A stretch of 64,000 nucleotides of DNA, taken from contig NZ_JBBEXD010000001.1 in the NCBI RefSeq assembly GCF_037782385.1, positions 558,001 through 622,000 on the forward strand. Direction: 5' to 3'. This stretch comes from Ascidiimonas meishanensis (GTDB lineage: Bacteria > Bacteroidota > Bacteroidia > Flavobacteriales > Flavobacteriaceae). A program made the translations under genes and the position numbers. Under the pieces are notes generated by a model, which saw nothing but the letters and a program-made list of their open reading frames with translations, had not been told where the DNA came from and made no database searches. Shown here piece after piece: positions 45,083-53,592 of the stretch; position 1 is the first letter of the stretch; the number at the start of each line of letters is the position of its first letter.

Positions 45083-45955
45083 ATGACCAAAGAAGCTATA
45101 AAAAAAGAAAACAAATCAGTATTAAAAGTTCCCAAGAGTATCTTATTCACTGGAAAATTATTACAACTTTTCTCTTTAAAATTGGTTGCTAAATTTGCTG
45201 CACGCCTTTTTATAACCCCTTTCAAGCATGCCATCCCTAGGCGAGAATTTTCAATGGATAAAGAGAGTAAACAAACCTTTTTGAATCTCCCGCATAGTAA
45301 AAAACAAATCTGCGTTTATAAATTTGGAACCTCTCAAAAAAAGATCTTGCTAGTGCATGGATGGAGTGGACGCGGTACACAATTAGTTAAATTTGCCGAA
45401 AAGTTAGTCGCACTTGGCTATCAAACTATTAGCTTTGATGCGCCTGCCCATGGCAAAGCCACTGGAAAAACAACCGATATTAAAGAGTTTATAGAAGCTG
45501 CCCTATTCTTATCCAAAAAATATGGTCCGTTTTACGGGGCCATTGGCCATTCGTTAGGAGGAATGACGTTGCTCAATGCGATTGCTCAGGGAATGATTAC
45601 AAGAAAAATTGTTATTATTGGTAGTGGCGATATTGTAACCGATATAATGGACGACTTTATCAGAAACCTTGAATTAAGACCTCAAGTACGATTTTTAATG
45701 CAAGATATTTTTGAGAAAAGAACCAACGAACTCATGAATGATTACTCCGCTAGCAAAGCAGCTAAATTTGTAAACATCCCTGTATTAGTTATTCATGACA
45801 AAGATGATAAAGAGGTATCTGTAAAATGTGCCTATCACCTTCATGAAAACCTTTCCAAATCAGAAATATTTATTACCTCCGGCCTAGGTCATCGTAAAAT
45901 CTTAGGAAATGGTACGGTTGTTGATAAAACTATGCAATATATCAATAGAACCTAA
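45083..45955 (+). CDS. Alpha/beta hydrolase
   Basis: A 290-residue alpha/beta hydrolase. The oxyanion segment is LLVHGWSGRGTQ, the nucleophile elbow GHSLGG gives S157, HDKDD supplies a candidate acid and SGLGHRK the catalytic histidine. The N-terminal 50 residues are basic and partly hydrophobic and could associate with the membrane. The true start is the ATG at 45083; a GTG one codon upstream is in frame. The substrate is unknown. It is divergent from glgE. Confidence 0.82.
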   Translation: MTKEAIKKENKSVLKVPKSILFTGKLLQLFSLKLVAKFAARLFITPFKHAIPRREFSMDKESKQTFLNLPHSKKQICVYKFGTSQKKILLVHGWSGRGTQLVKFAEKLVALGYQTISFDAPAHGKATGKTTDIKEFIEAALFLSKKYGPFYGAIGHSLGGMTLLNAIAQGMITRKIVIIGSGDIVTDIMDDFIRNLELRPQVRFLMQDIFEKRTNELMNDYSASKAAKFVNIPVLVIHDKDDKEVSVKCAYHLHENLSKSEIFITSGLGHRKILGNGTVVDKTMQYINRT

Positions 45956-45970
45956 AAATTTAATAACATT

Positions 45971-46522
45971 ATGAAACATTTTGGAAAATTACTCTTAGCA
46001 TTCTCTGTTCTTTTTATCTCTTGTGAAGGTGACCCAGGTCCTCCCGGTTTTGATGGGTTAGATGGTCTGGATGGTGAATCTCTTTTAGGAACTGTATTTG
46101 AAACTCCCGCTATAAATTTCAATCAAGGAAATGATTTTTCAGCTTCTTTTGATTTCCCTACAAATTTTGAAGTATTTGAGTCTGATGCTATTTTAGTGTA
46201 CTTATTAGAAGATGTAACCGGAGACGGCAACGGAGGTGAAGCAGATATCTGGACACCCTTACCGCAAACTTTCTTTTTAAATGAAGGCACATTGCTGTAT
46301 AGTTTTAATCATACTTTTTTTGATGTAGCTCTATTTTTAGATGGAAATTTTGATTTATCATTAACCCCAGATGGCTTTACGCAAAACCAAATATTTAGAA
46401 TTGTAGTAGTTCCAGCAGAATTTGGGCAAGCATCAAACGTAGATCTATCTAACTTTTCTCAAGTAATGAAAGCCATGGGTAAAAGCGAGATTGATATTAT
46501 AAAAATGACTCGTGAACAGTAA
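45971..46522 (+). CDS. Lipoprotein with short collagen-like segment
   Basis: A lipoprotein signal (lipobox FISC) is followed immediately by a short Gly-x-y stretch (GDPGPPGFDGLDGLDG, about residues 20-36) and a beta-rich body of about 140 residues of unknown fold. Similar one-off Gly-x-y lipoproteins are common in Bacteroidetes. The repeat is too short to form a classical collagen rod. It lies 15 bases after the hydrolase gene. Function unknown; an outer-membrane or surface location is likely. Confidence 0.7.
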   Translation: MKHFGKLLLAFSVLFISCEGDPGPPGFDGLDGLDGESLLGTVFETPAINFNQGNDFSASFDFPTNFEVFESDAILVYLLEDVTGDGNGGEADIWTPLPQTFFLNEGTLLYSFNHTFFDVALFLDGNFDLSLTPDGFTQNQIFRIVVVPAEFGQASNVDLSNFSQVMKAMGKSEIDIIKMTREQ

Positions 46523-46609
46523 ATTTTATTTTGAAGTCTTTTGTAAAATTTATGGTTTTATTACGACCAAGGGATAAAGTGAATTCCTAAATTTGTTAAA
46601 AAGTTGATT

Positions 46610-47110
46610 ATGAATAAAATTATCTTGGCCATTGCGGTTGTAACACTGGCAGGTTGTAATGGCAATGCACAAAAAAAAGAACGGCAAAAAAAGGAGCAGG
46701 AAAAAACCTATGCTGTGAATAAAACACCCGAGGAATGGAAAGCACAACTTTCAGACAAAGCATACTATATTCTAAGACAAAATGGTACGGAAAGAGCATT
46801 CACGGGAAAATATAACAAGTTTTACGAATCAGGTGTTTACCAATGTGCAGGATGCAAATCACCCTTATATAAAAGTGAACATAAGTTTAACAGTGGTACA
46901 GGCTGGCCTTCTTTTGATCGTGGCTTCGATGAAAATTTGGAATATATAACTGACAATTCCTATGGAATGTCCAGAACAGAAGTGGCTTGTGCGGTTTGTG
47001 GAGGCCATTTAGGTCATGTATTCAATGATGGGCCTCAAGACACAACTGGAAAGAGACATTGTATAAACTCAGCAGCTTTAAACTTTAAACCAGAAGATGA
47101 AGGAAAATAA
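46610..47110 (+). CDS. msrB: Methionine-(R)-sulfoxide reductase, exported lipoprotein form
   Basis: MsrB repairs methionine R-sulfoxide. The ATG at 46610 gives a lipoprotein signal (lipobox LAGC, Cys16), so this copy works in the periplasm. Zinc cysteines are C79, C82, C127 and C130, and the catalytic C151 is in KRHCINSA. At the usual recycling-cysteine position (SGTGWP) there is threonine, so it may depend on an external reductant. An in-frame TTG two codons upstream is a less likely start. It overlaps the next msrB gene by 14 bases. Confidence 0.92.
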   Translation: MNKIILAIAVVTLAGCNGNAQKKERQKKEQEKTYAVNKTPEEWKAQLSDKAYYILRQNGTERAFTGKYNKFYESGVYQCAGCKSPLYKSEHKFNSGTGWPSFDRGFDENLEYITDNSYGMSRTEVACAVCGGHLGHVFNDGPQDTTGKRHCINSAALNFKPEDEGK

Positions 47111-47504
47111 AAAATACGCCATTCAAAAAAGTGACGCAGAATGGAAAGCACAACTTTCGCCTGATGAGTATCGTATTATTAGAGAAAAAGGCACAGAGCG
47201 TCCACATTCTGGAGAATATAATTTACACTTTGAGAAAGGTATTTATCAATGCAAAGCATGCAATACTCAACTTTTTAAAAGCAATAGCAAATTTGAAAGT
47301 GGATGTGGTTGGCCAAGTTTTGATGATGCCATTGAGGGAACGGTAGAATATCATAAGGATATTACTTTTGGAATGATCAGAACCGAAATTGTGTGCGCAA
47401 ATTGTGGAGGTCACCTAGGTCATATTTTTGATGATGGTCCCACAGCAACAGGCATGAGATATTGTGTAAACTCCGCAAGTATCAATTTTGACGAAAAAAA
47501 ATAA
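47097..47504 (+). CDS. msrB: Methionine-(R)-sulfoxide reductase, cytosolic form
   Basis: A 135-residue MsrB without a signal peptide. Zinc ligands are C52, C55, C100 and C103, and the catalytic cysteine is C123 (RYCVNSAS). Unlike its exported neighbour it has cysteine at SGCGWP (C70), a likely resolving residue. It starts inside the end of the upstream msrB (14-base overlap), and the two share many segments, so they look like a tandem duplication with split localisation. A strong hairpin terminator follows. Confidence 0.94.
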   Translation: MKENKKYAIQKSDAEWKAQLSPDEYRIIREKGTERPHSGEYNLHFEKGIYQCKACNTQLFKSNSKFESGCGWPSFDDAIEGTVEYHKDITFGMIRTEIVCANCGGHLGHIFDDGPTATGMRYCVNSASINFDEKK

Positions 47505-47512
47505 CTACTAAC

Positions 47513-47541
47513 GGCTTCCTAAAATAGGAAGCTGTTTTTTT
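47513..47541 (+). terminator. Rho-independent terminator after the msrB pair
   Basis: GCTTCCT and AGGAAGC arms surround a short AAAAT loop and are followed by a T run. Confidence 0.85.
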
Positions 47542-47831
47542 TATTCACATTCCGGCACCATTATGAATGCTAATTCGCCCAACCAATTTTCTTTCCTATG
47601 CTACAATTGCAAAGAATATAGCAGTCTTCAACCTCTCCATAGAATAAAAATTTGCAGAAGATTTACAGCAGGCGAAGCATCTGGCAGATGAGGCTTTTCT
47701 TTCATTGATTTAAATAAAACAAAAACTGATACTTCTGTTTTATAAAAGGCTAAAAATGTATAAAAATTTAGTCCTTAAAAACTTATTGCTTAACTTCGTG
47801 ACCGAAAAATTAGCAAATAAAAATCTACATC
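47542..47831. other. Gene-free stretch before lpd, possibly with a gene remnant
   Basis: Around 290 bases without a convincing gene. Near 47649-47711 one frame reads KFAEDLQQAKHLADEAF and then a few residues to a stop. This looks like the amphipathic C-terminal end of a protein but is preceded at once by a stop codon, so it could be a decayed gene fragment. The last 60 bases probably hold the lpd promoter, where TAACTTCG is a near match to TAnnTTTG. Confidence 0.3.
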
Positions 47832-49223
47832 ATGAGTAAATACGATATCATAGTTTTAGGTAGTGGTCCTGGCGGTTATGTAACCGCTATCAGAGCCTCT
47901 CAATTAGGGTTTAAAACTGCTGTGATTGAGAAGGAAAGCCTTGGAGGTGTTTGTCTTAATTGGGGCTGTATCCCTACAAAAGCTTTATTAAAATCGGCTC
48001 AGGTTTTTGAATACCTTAAGCATGCTAAAGATTATGGCTTGAAAGTTTATGAATATGATAAAGATTTTGACGCAGTTGTTAAAAGAAGTCGGAATGTAGC
48101 AGATGGAATGAGCAAAGGTGTTCAATTTTTAATGAAAAAGAATAAGATTGATGTTATTGAAGGATTTGGTTCCGTGAAGCCAGGAAAAAAAGTAGATGTT
48201 AAGGATAAAGATGGAACGGTAACAGAATATCAGGCAGACCATATAATAATTGCTACCGGAGCTCGATCCAGAGAACTCCCAAGTCTTCCCCAAGATGGAA
48301 AAAAAGTTATTGGATACAGAAAGGCAATGACATTGCCTTCTCAACCAAAAAGGTTGATCGTAGTTGGTAGTGGCGCTATTGGCGTTGAGTTTGCATATTT
48401 CTATAATTCTATGGGTACAGAAGTTACCATTGTAGAGTACCTACCTAGAATAGTACCCGTTGAAGATGAAGAAATTTCTAAACAGTTAGAAAGAAGTTTT
48501 AAAAAGAGTGGTATCAATATTATGACTTCCTCCGAAGTAACTCAGGTAGATACTTCTGGTGATGGCGTTAAAGCAACCGTAAAAACTCAGAAAGGCGAAC
48601 AAATACTGGATGCAGACATCGTATTATCTGCAGTTGGTATTAAATCCAATATTGAGAATATAGGACTTGAAGAAACCGGAATTGCTATAGATAGAGATAA
48701 AATTTTGGTGAATGATTATTATGAAACCAATATTCCTGGATACTATGCTATTGGCGATGTTACTCCAGGCCAAGCCTTGGCACATGTTGCTTCTGCCGAA
48801 GGAATATTATGTGTAGAAAAAATTGCAGGAATGCATGTAGATGCCCTTGATTATGGAAATATTCCTGGGTGTACTTATTGCAACCCAGAGATAGCTTCTG
48901 TTGGTTTAACAGAAGCACAAGCCAAAGAGAAAGGGTATGAAATTAAAGTTGGGAAATTTCCTTTTTCTGCTTCTGGAAAGGCCAAAGCAAGTGGAAATCC
49001 TGAAGGCTTTGTAAAGGTTATTTTTGATGCAAAATATGGTGAATGGCTAGGTTGCCATATGATTGGTACTGGGGTAACAGATATGGTAGCAGAAGCGGTG
49101 GTTGCTAGAAAATTAGAAACTACAGGGCACGAAGTTCTTAAGGCAGTTCACCCTCACCCTACCATGAGTGAGGCCGTTATGGAAGCGGTGGCAGATGCCT
49201 ATGATGAAGTAATTCATCTCTAA
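47832..49223 (+). CDS. lpd: Dihydrolipoyl dehydrogenase
   Basis: The E3 flavoprotein reoxidises dihydrolipoamide in 2-oxo acid dehydrogenase and glycine cleavage complexes. The 463-residue protein has the FAD-binding GSGPGGYVTAI, the redox disulfide C41-x4-C46 (GGVCLNWGCIPTK), the NAD-binding VVGSGAIGVEFA, and the C-terminal HPHPTMSEA with the active-site histidine. No E1 or E2 gene is adjacent, so it is probably a shared E3. Confidence 0.97.
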   Translation: MSKYDIIVLGSGPGGYVTAIRASQLGFKTAVIEKESLGGVCLNWGCIPTKALLKSAQVFEYLKHAKDYGLKVYEYDKDFDAVVKRSRNVADGMSKGVQFLMKKNKIDVIEGFGSVKPGKKVDVKDKDGTVTEYQADHIIIATGARSRELPSLPQDGKKVIGYRKAMTLPSQPKRLIVVGSGAIGVEFAYFYNSMGTEVTIVEYLPRIVPVEDEEISKQLERSFKKSGINIMTSSEVTQVDTSGDGVKATVKTQKGEQILDADIVLSAVGIKSNIENIGLEETGIAIDRDKILVNDYYETNIPGYYAIGDVTPGQALAHVASAEGILCVEKIAGMHVDALDYGNIPGCTYCNPEIASVGLTEAQAKEKGYEIKVGKFPFSASGKAKASGNPEGFVKVIFDAKYGEWLGCHMIGTGVTDMVAEAVVARKLETTGHEVLKAVHPHPTMSEAVMEAVADAYDEVIHL

Positions 49224-49289
49224 AGATTAAGCAATCAATATATAATTATAAAAATCCGGATTTTTCATTTAAAATTAGCATCGTTGAAG

Positions 49290-49709
49290 TTATTCTTTGA
49301 TAAAACTTTTAATAGCCAGTTCATAACTCTGCATACCAAAACCAAGTATCACTCCTTTTGCTCCCGCAGAAATATAAGATTGATGTCTAAATGCTTCCCG
49401 TCCAAAAGTATTAGAAATATGAACTTCTACAACAGGTGTCTTAATTGCCTTTACAGCATCACCAATGCCTACAGAAGTATGCGTATAGGAAGCGGCGTTT
49501 AGTATAACACCATCATAACTAAAACCCACTTCTTGTAACTTGTCTATCAAAATTCCTTCAATATTAGATTGGAAATACTCGAGTTCTATAGCTCTAAATT
49601 TCATTTGTAACGATCTAAAGAAATCCTCAAAGGTTTCGGTTCCATAAATTTCGGGTTCTCTTTTACCTAATAAATTTAAATTAGGCCCGTTTATGATAAT
49701 CAGTTTCAT
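49290..49709 (-). CDS. aroQ: 3-dehydroquinate dehydratase, type II
   Basis: AroQ catalyses the third step of the shikimate pathway. The 139-residue protein shows NGPNLNLLGKREPEIYG with catalytic Y22, NAASYTHTS with N71, and EVHISN with general acid H98. It is convergent with lpd. In related genomes aroQ and xerD are often divergent neighbours; here a porin gene and a long gap lie between them. Confidence 0.97.
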   Translation of the reverse strand: MKLIIINGPNLNLLGKREPEIYGTETFEDFFRSLQMKFRAIELEYFQSNIEGILIDKLQEVGFSYDGVILNAASYTHTSVGIGDAVKAIKTPVVEVHISNTFGREAFRHQSYISAGAKGVILGFGMQSYELAIKSFIKE

Positions 49710-49753
49710 TTTGTCTTATTAAGAACGTAAAAGTAGCAAAAGTGAAGGCATAA

Positions 49754-49784
49754 AAAAAGCGGAAGAAAACCTTCCGCTTTTAAA
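49754..49784 (-). terminator. Terminator of the outer-membrane barrel gene
   Basis: AAAGCGGAAG and CTTCCGCTTT arms around a short AAAAC-type loop with flanking A/T runs. It lies downstream of the gene at 49807 on the minus strand. Confidence 0.8.
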
Positions 49785-49806
49785 TATTTAAATTTAATTC
49801 GTTGTA

Positions 49807-50343
49807 TTATAAAAAGAAATATCCTACAGACAATTGGAAAGCTCCGTTTTTAGCATCTGCATCTTCAGCGATGTCTGCTAATCCAAGACTATATCTTCCC
49901 TGAAAAAATAAACCGCTATCAAGCGTATAGCTCAAACCTAAATTAAGGCCGTAGTCAAATGAATCAGCTTCAACATCTTCACCTAAAATTTCGTCTTTTA
50001 CTAAAAATCCTACCTGAGGACCTGCTTCAATACTAAACGCTTCTGAAACTTTAAATTTAGCTAAAAGAGGTAAGGTAATATAATTAAGATTAAGATCTAT
50101 ACCACTAAATGAAGCACCCTGTGCAGAGTATAACAATTCTGGTTGAAATGCAAATTTGTCTGAAATTCCTATTTCAGCAACAGCTCCAAAATGGAAATTT
50201 GTTATGCCATCAAATCCATCAGCACCATCGCCATTAAGGCTCGCAAAGTTAGCACCCGCTTTAGCACCAAATTTAAAAGATTGCGCAGAAGTAGTCATTA
50301 CCAATGCGAGGGCAAACACACTAAATAAAATCAATTTTTTCAT
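49807..50343 (-). CDS. Outer membrane beta-barrel (porin family) protein
   Basis: A signal peptide (about 1-20, ending TSAQS) precedes alternating amphipathic beta strands. Examples are FKFGAKAGANFASLNGDG, FHFGAVAEIGISDKFAFQPELLY, given in parts, and the terminal QLSVGYFFL, which ends in phenylalanine and leucine as barrels do. The 178-residue size fits an eight-stranded barrel of the PF13568 outer-membrane type found throughout Bacteroidetes. The function of such barrels is generally unknown. It has its own promoter and terminator. Confidence 0.85.
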   Translation of the reverse strand: MKKLILFSVFALALVMTTSAQSFKFGAKAGANFASLNGDGADGFDGITNFHFGAVAEIGISDKFAFQPELLYSAQGASFSGIDLNLNYITLPLLAKFKVSEAFSIEAGPQVGFLVKDEILGEDVEADSFDYGLNLGLSYTLDSGLFFQGRYSLGLADIAEDADAKNGAFQLSVGYFFL

Positions 50344-50369
50344 AATAAGTCAAGTTTAAAATTAAGGCG

Positions 50370-50377
50370 CAAACATA
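50370..50377 (-). promoter_or_regulatory. Predicted -7 element of the outer-membrane barrel gene
   Basis: On the minus strand TATGTTTG matches TAnnTTTG, 26 bases before the ATG at 50343. Confidence 0.5.
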
Positions 50378-50987
50378 GCATTCTATTCAATTCTACCCTA
50401 ATAATCAGGTATTTTTTAACAAAAATTATAGAAAAAAACTTTCTTTGTAAGAATTTAGCCTCTTTTTTATTGTTTTGATAGTTTCTCTATATTTTAAACA
50501 CTATTTGTTTCTTTTAATTCAAAAAAAGATGACTTTATCACCCTTATTGATAATTTAAAATGTTCATACTACTTGTTAAAAATGTTAAAAAAAAGAAAAT
50601 AACGTACTAAAACTTTGGCAGGGTTACCTGGAGTATAGGTTAACTGCTGAGAAATCATAGAATCCTGCATTAGCATCTTTTCTTTATTATAGCAACTCAC
50701 CTATGGAACTACTTCTCCACTTCATTTATCAGTCAAAAAGTGCTTCCCTTAATCTTGACTAACAGCATGATTTGATTCTTTTATTTAGAATATTCATAAT
50801 TTAATTAGATTAAAAAATAAGTTAAGTTATTTATCCTTTAAAACTAAAATGTATTTACCCAAATAGGTACATTCTTTATATTGATTAAGAAGTAAACTGA
50901 GTAACTTAAGTATCTTTAATAATACAGATTCACTTTTATTTTTTGAAGTAAACCAAATTTGAATAAATAAAATTCTATTTTTAAGCT
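50378..50987. other. Long AT-rich gap between the barrel gene and xerD
   Basis: About 600 bases with no open frame that looks coding. Most is A/T-rich. A more GC-containing patch at about 50610-50700 has short self-complementary pieces (GGTTACC; GCAGG with CCTGC) but no recognisable RNA family. A CAAATTTG box (50954-50961) before xerD is a one-base-off promoter element. Confidence 0.5.
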
Positions 50988-51896
50988 ATGAAATGGGAAC
51001 ATGCCTTAAAAGATTTTCAAAACTATCTAAAAATAGAAAGAGGTTTGTCTTCCAATTCAGTAACCAATTACTGCTTAGATCTTAAAAAACTCATTGTTTT
51101 TTTAGAATGTAACAACATTGAGGAATCTCCTGTTACCATAGGTTATGAAACTATCCAATCTTTTATTTATCAAATAGCAAAAGAGGTAAATCCTCGATCT
51201 CAGGGAAGAATTATATCTGGATTGAAAAGTTTTTTCAATTATTTGGTTTTTGAAAATTATCGAGAAGATCATCCATTAGCACTTATTGAAGCCCCTAAAA
51301 TAGGTAGAAAGCTTCCAGATACCTTAAGCCAGAACGAAATTGATTTACTTATTAAAACAATAGATTTAAGTAAACCAGAAGGAGAAAGAAACAGATCTAT
51401 TCTTGAAACTTTATATGGTTGCGGACTCAGAGTATCTGAGCTAACAGACTTACGTTTATCTGATCTGTATTTTGAAGAAGGCTTTATTAAAGTAACTGGT
51501 AAAGGAAACAAAGAAAGACTAGTTCCTTTGAGCCAGCCTACCCAAAAATTTATGACGTTATACATAAAAGGTATTAGACTTCATCAAAATATTCAAAAGG
51601 GAAATGAAGATATTTTGTATCTTAACAGAAGGGGTAAAAAGCTCACTCGTGCCATGATATTTACTATTATAAAAAGATTGGCAGAAGCTGCCGGACTCAA
51701 GAAAAGTATTAGTCCACATACTTTTCGGCATTCTTTTGCAACTCATCTTTTGCAGAATGGAGCAGATCTAAGAGCCATTCAACAAATGTTAGGACATGAA
51801 AGTATTACCACTACAGAAGTCTATATGCATGTGGAAAGAAGTTATCTTTCCAAAGTGATCAATGAATATCACCCAAGAAACAATTTAAATCTATGA
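50988..51896 (+). CDS. xerD: Site-specific tyrosine recombinase
   Basis: XerD-type recombinases resolve chromosome dimers at dif. The 302-residue protein has the SAM-like N-terminal domain (about 1-90) and a catalytic domain with R148 (GLRVSEL), the lysine of TGKGNKER, HTFRHSFATHLL, LGHESITTTE and nucleophile Y279. The full-length, intact residues and housekeeping surroundings argue for the chromosomal Xer protein rather than a phage integrase. Its stop overlaps the GH13 gene by four bases (ATGA). Confidence 0.92.
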   Translation: MKWEHALKDFQNYLKIERGLSSNSVTNYCLDLKKLIVFLECNNIEESPVTIGYETIQSFIYQIAKEVNPRSQGRIISGLKSFFNYLVFENYREDHPLALIEAPKIGRKLPDTLSQNEIDLLIKTIDLSKPEGERNRSILETLYGCGLRVSELTDLRLSDLYFEEGFIKVTGKGNKERLVPLSQPTQKFMTLYIKGIRLHQNIQKGNEDILYLNRRGKKLTRAMIFTIIKRLAEAAGLKKSISPHTFRHSFATHLLQNGADLRAIQQMLGHESITTTEVYMHVERSYLSKVINEYHPRNNLNL

Positions 51897-53590
51897 GTTT
51901 ATCAAATCAATTTCAGCATAATTGGTGGAAAGAAGGAATTGTTTATCAAATCTACCCAAGAAGTTTTCAAGATAGTAATGGAGATGGTGTAGGTGACTTA
52001 AGAGGTATTATTAGCAGATTAGACTATATCAAAAGTTTGGGTGTAGATATTATCTGGTTAAATCCTATATATGATTCTCCAAATGATGACAATGGTTATG
52101 ACATAAGTGACTATAGAAATATTCTTGATGAATTTGGAACTATGGAAGATTTTGATGTACTCCTTAAAGGTTTACATGAAAGAGGAATTAAGCTTCTAAT
52201 GGATTTAGTGGTAAATCATTGTAGTGACGAACACAAATGGTTTAAAGAGTCTAAAAGTTCCAGAGACAGCAGTTATCGTGATTATTTTCATTGGTGGCCT
52301 GCTGAAAAAGGTATCCCCCCTAAAAGATGGAGTTATTTTGATGTAGAAGGAAATGCATGGAAGTATGACGAACATACAGATGCCTACTATTTACACTATT
52401 TCTCTGTAAAACAACCAGACCTAAAGTGGGAGAACCCAGCGTTGCGGAAGGAAATCTATGATATGATGACCTTTTGGTTTGAAAAAGGAGTGGACGGATT
52501 TAGAATGGATGTTATTTCATTTATTTCAAAAGACACTAATTACCCAGAACTGCCTGAAAAATATAAGGGTGATTTTATAAGTTATTACGCAAACGGACCA
52601 AGGCTGCATGAGTTTTTAAATGAAATGAATACAGAAGTACTTTCTAAATATGATGTGATGACCGTAGGCGAAGCTCCTGGGGTAACTTTAGAAGATGCGT
52701 TGTCTTTTGTAGATGAAGACCGCAAAGAGCTCAATATGTTTTTTCACTTTGATTTAATGTCACTGGATAGAGCGCCTGGGGAAGTTTTTAAAATGAGAAA
52801 AGATCGCTGGAAGCTTACCGAATTTAAGAAAATACATTCTGCTTGGGATAGAGCTTTTGAAAAAAAAGGATGGGGAAGTATGTTCTTAAGTAATCATGAT
52901 TTCCCAAGAAGCGTCTCTAGATGGGGGAATGACCATCCAGAATTCTGGCATAATTCTGCTACAATGCTTCAAACTTTTTTACTAACTATGCGTGGCACTC
53001 CCTATTTCTATTTTGGTGACGAAATTGGAATGACGAATGTTAAGTTTGAGCGTATTGAAGATTATCGAGATATCAATACCTTAAATGCTTATCATGCTGC
53101 TGCACATAACGCTGATGATCTTGAAGCTTTTATTGAAAATGAAAAAGAAGCTGCAAGAGACAATGCACGCACTCCAATGCATTGGGATAGCACTAAAAAT
53201 GCAGGATTCACAGAAGGAAATCCTTGGATCAAACTCAATGAAAATTATAAGAAAGGAATCAATGTAGCAGAGCAAGAGAAAGATGCTACTTCTGTTCTCA
53301 ACTATTTCCGAGCTATGGTAAAAGTTCGTAAAGAACATCTTACGCTAGTGTATGGCGATTATGAGTTATTGGACGAGAAAAATGAAGCCATTTATGCATA
53401 CTTAAGAACTATGAGTAGCAAAAAATATTTAATTCTATTAAGTTTCTCTCAAGTGAATACTTTGTTTGATATCAGTAAGATTTCATTCAAGAAGAAGTAC
53501 TTGATTATCTCAAATGATGCTGTAATTAAAAAAAACGAAGATCAAATTGAGCTTAGACCTTACCAAAGTATTATCTACAAATTAGATTAA
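51893..53590 (+). CDS. GH13 alpha-glucosidase / oligo-1,6-glucosidase
   Basis: The 565-residue protein has the calcium-site-like DSNGDGVGDL near the N terminus. The GH13 catalytic set is D206 (GFRMDVISF), E260 (TVGEAPG) and D336 (LSNHDFPR). The residue after the nucleophile is valine (V207), which in this family correlates with activity on alpha-1,6 links such as isomaltose; that specificity is inferred. It lacks a signal peptide. It is not trehalose synthase, whose N-terminal motifs differ. It is translationally coupled to xerD. Confidence 0.9.
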   Translation: MSLSNQFQHNWWKEGIVYQIYPRSFQDSNGDGVGDLRGIISRLDYIKSLGVDIIWLNPIYDSPNDDNGYDISDYRNILDEFGTMEDFDVLLKGLHERGIKLLMDLVVNHCSDEHKWFKESKSSRDSSYRDYFHWWPAEKGIPPKRWSYFDVEGNAWKYDEHTDAYYLHYFSVKQPDLKWENPALRKEIYDMMTFWFEKGVDGFRMDVISFISKDTNYPELPEKYKGDFISYYANGPRLHEFLNEMNTEVLSKYDVMTVGEAPGVTLEDALSFVDEDRKELNMFFHFDLMSLDRAPGEVFKMRKDRWKLTEFKKIHSAWDRAFEKKGWGSMFLSNHDFPRSVSRWGNDHPEFWHNSATMLQTFLLTMRGTPYFYFGDEIGMTNVKFERIEDYRDINTLNAYHAAAHNADDLEAFIENEKEAARDNARTPMHWDSTKNAGFTEGNPWIKLNENYKKGINVAEQEKDATSVLNYFRAMVKVRKEHLTLVYGDYELLDEKNEAIYAYLRTMSSKKYLILLSFSQVNTLFDISKISFKKKYLIISNDAVIKKNEDQIELRPYQSIIYKLD

Positions 53591-53592
53591 AT

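Noticed and set aside
47563..47691. 42-residue cysteine-containing small open frame
   Set aside because: No ribosome binding or promoter signal, no recognisable family, and it starts directly after a terminator; probably chance.
50988..51896. Phage or integron integrase with an attachment site
   Set aside because: The protein is a complete XerD-type recombinase, and no phage genes, flanking repeats or tRNA target are visible.
51893..53590. Missing trehalose synthase of the GlgE pathway
   Set aside because: The N-terminal motifs, the 565-residue length and the MDVISF region are those of oligo-1,6-glucosidases, not TreS.
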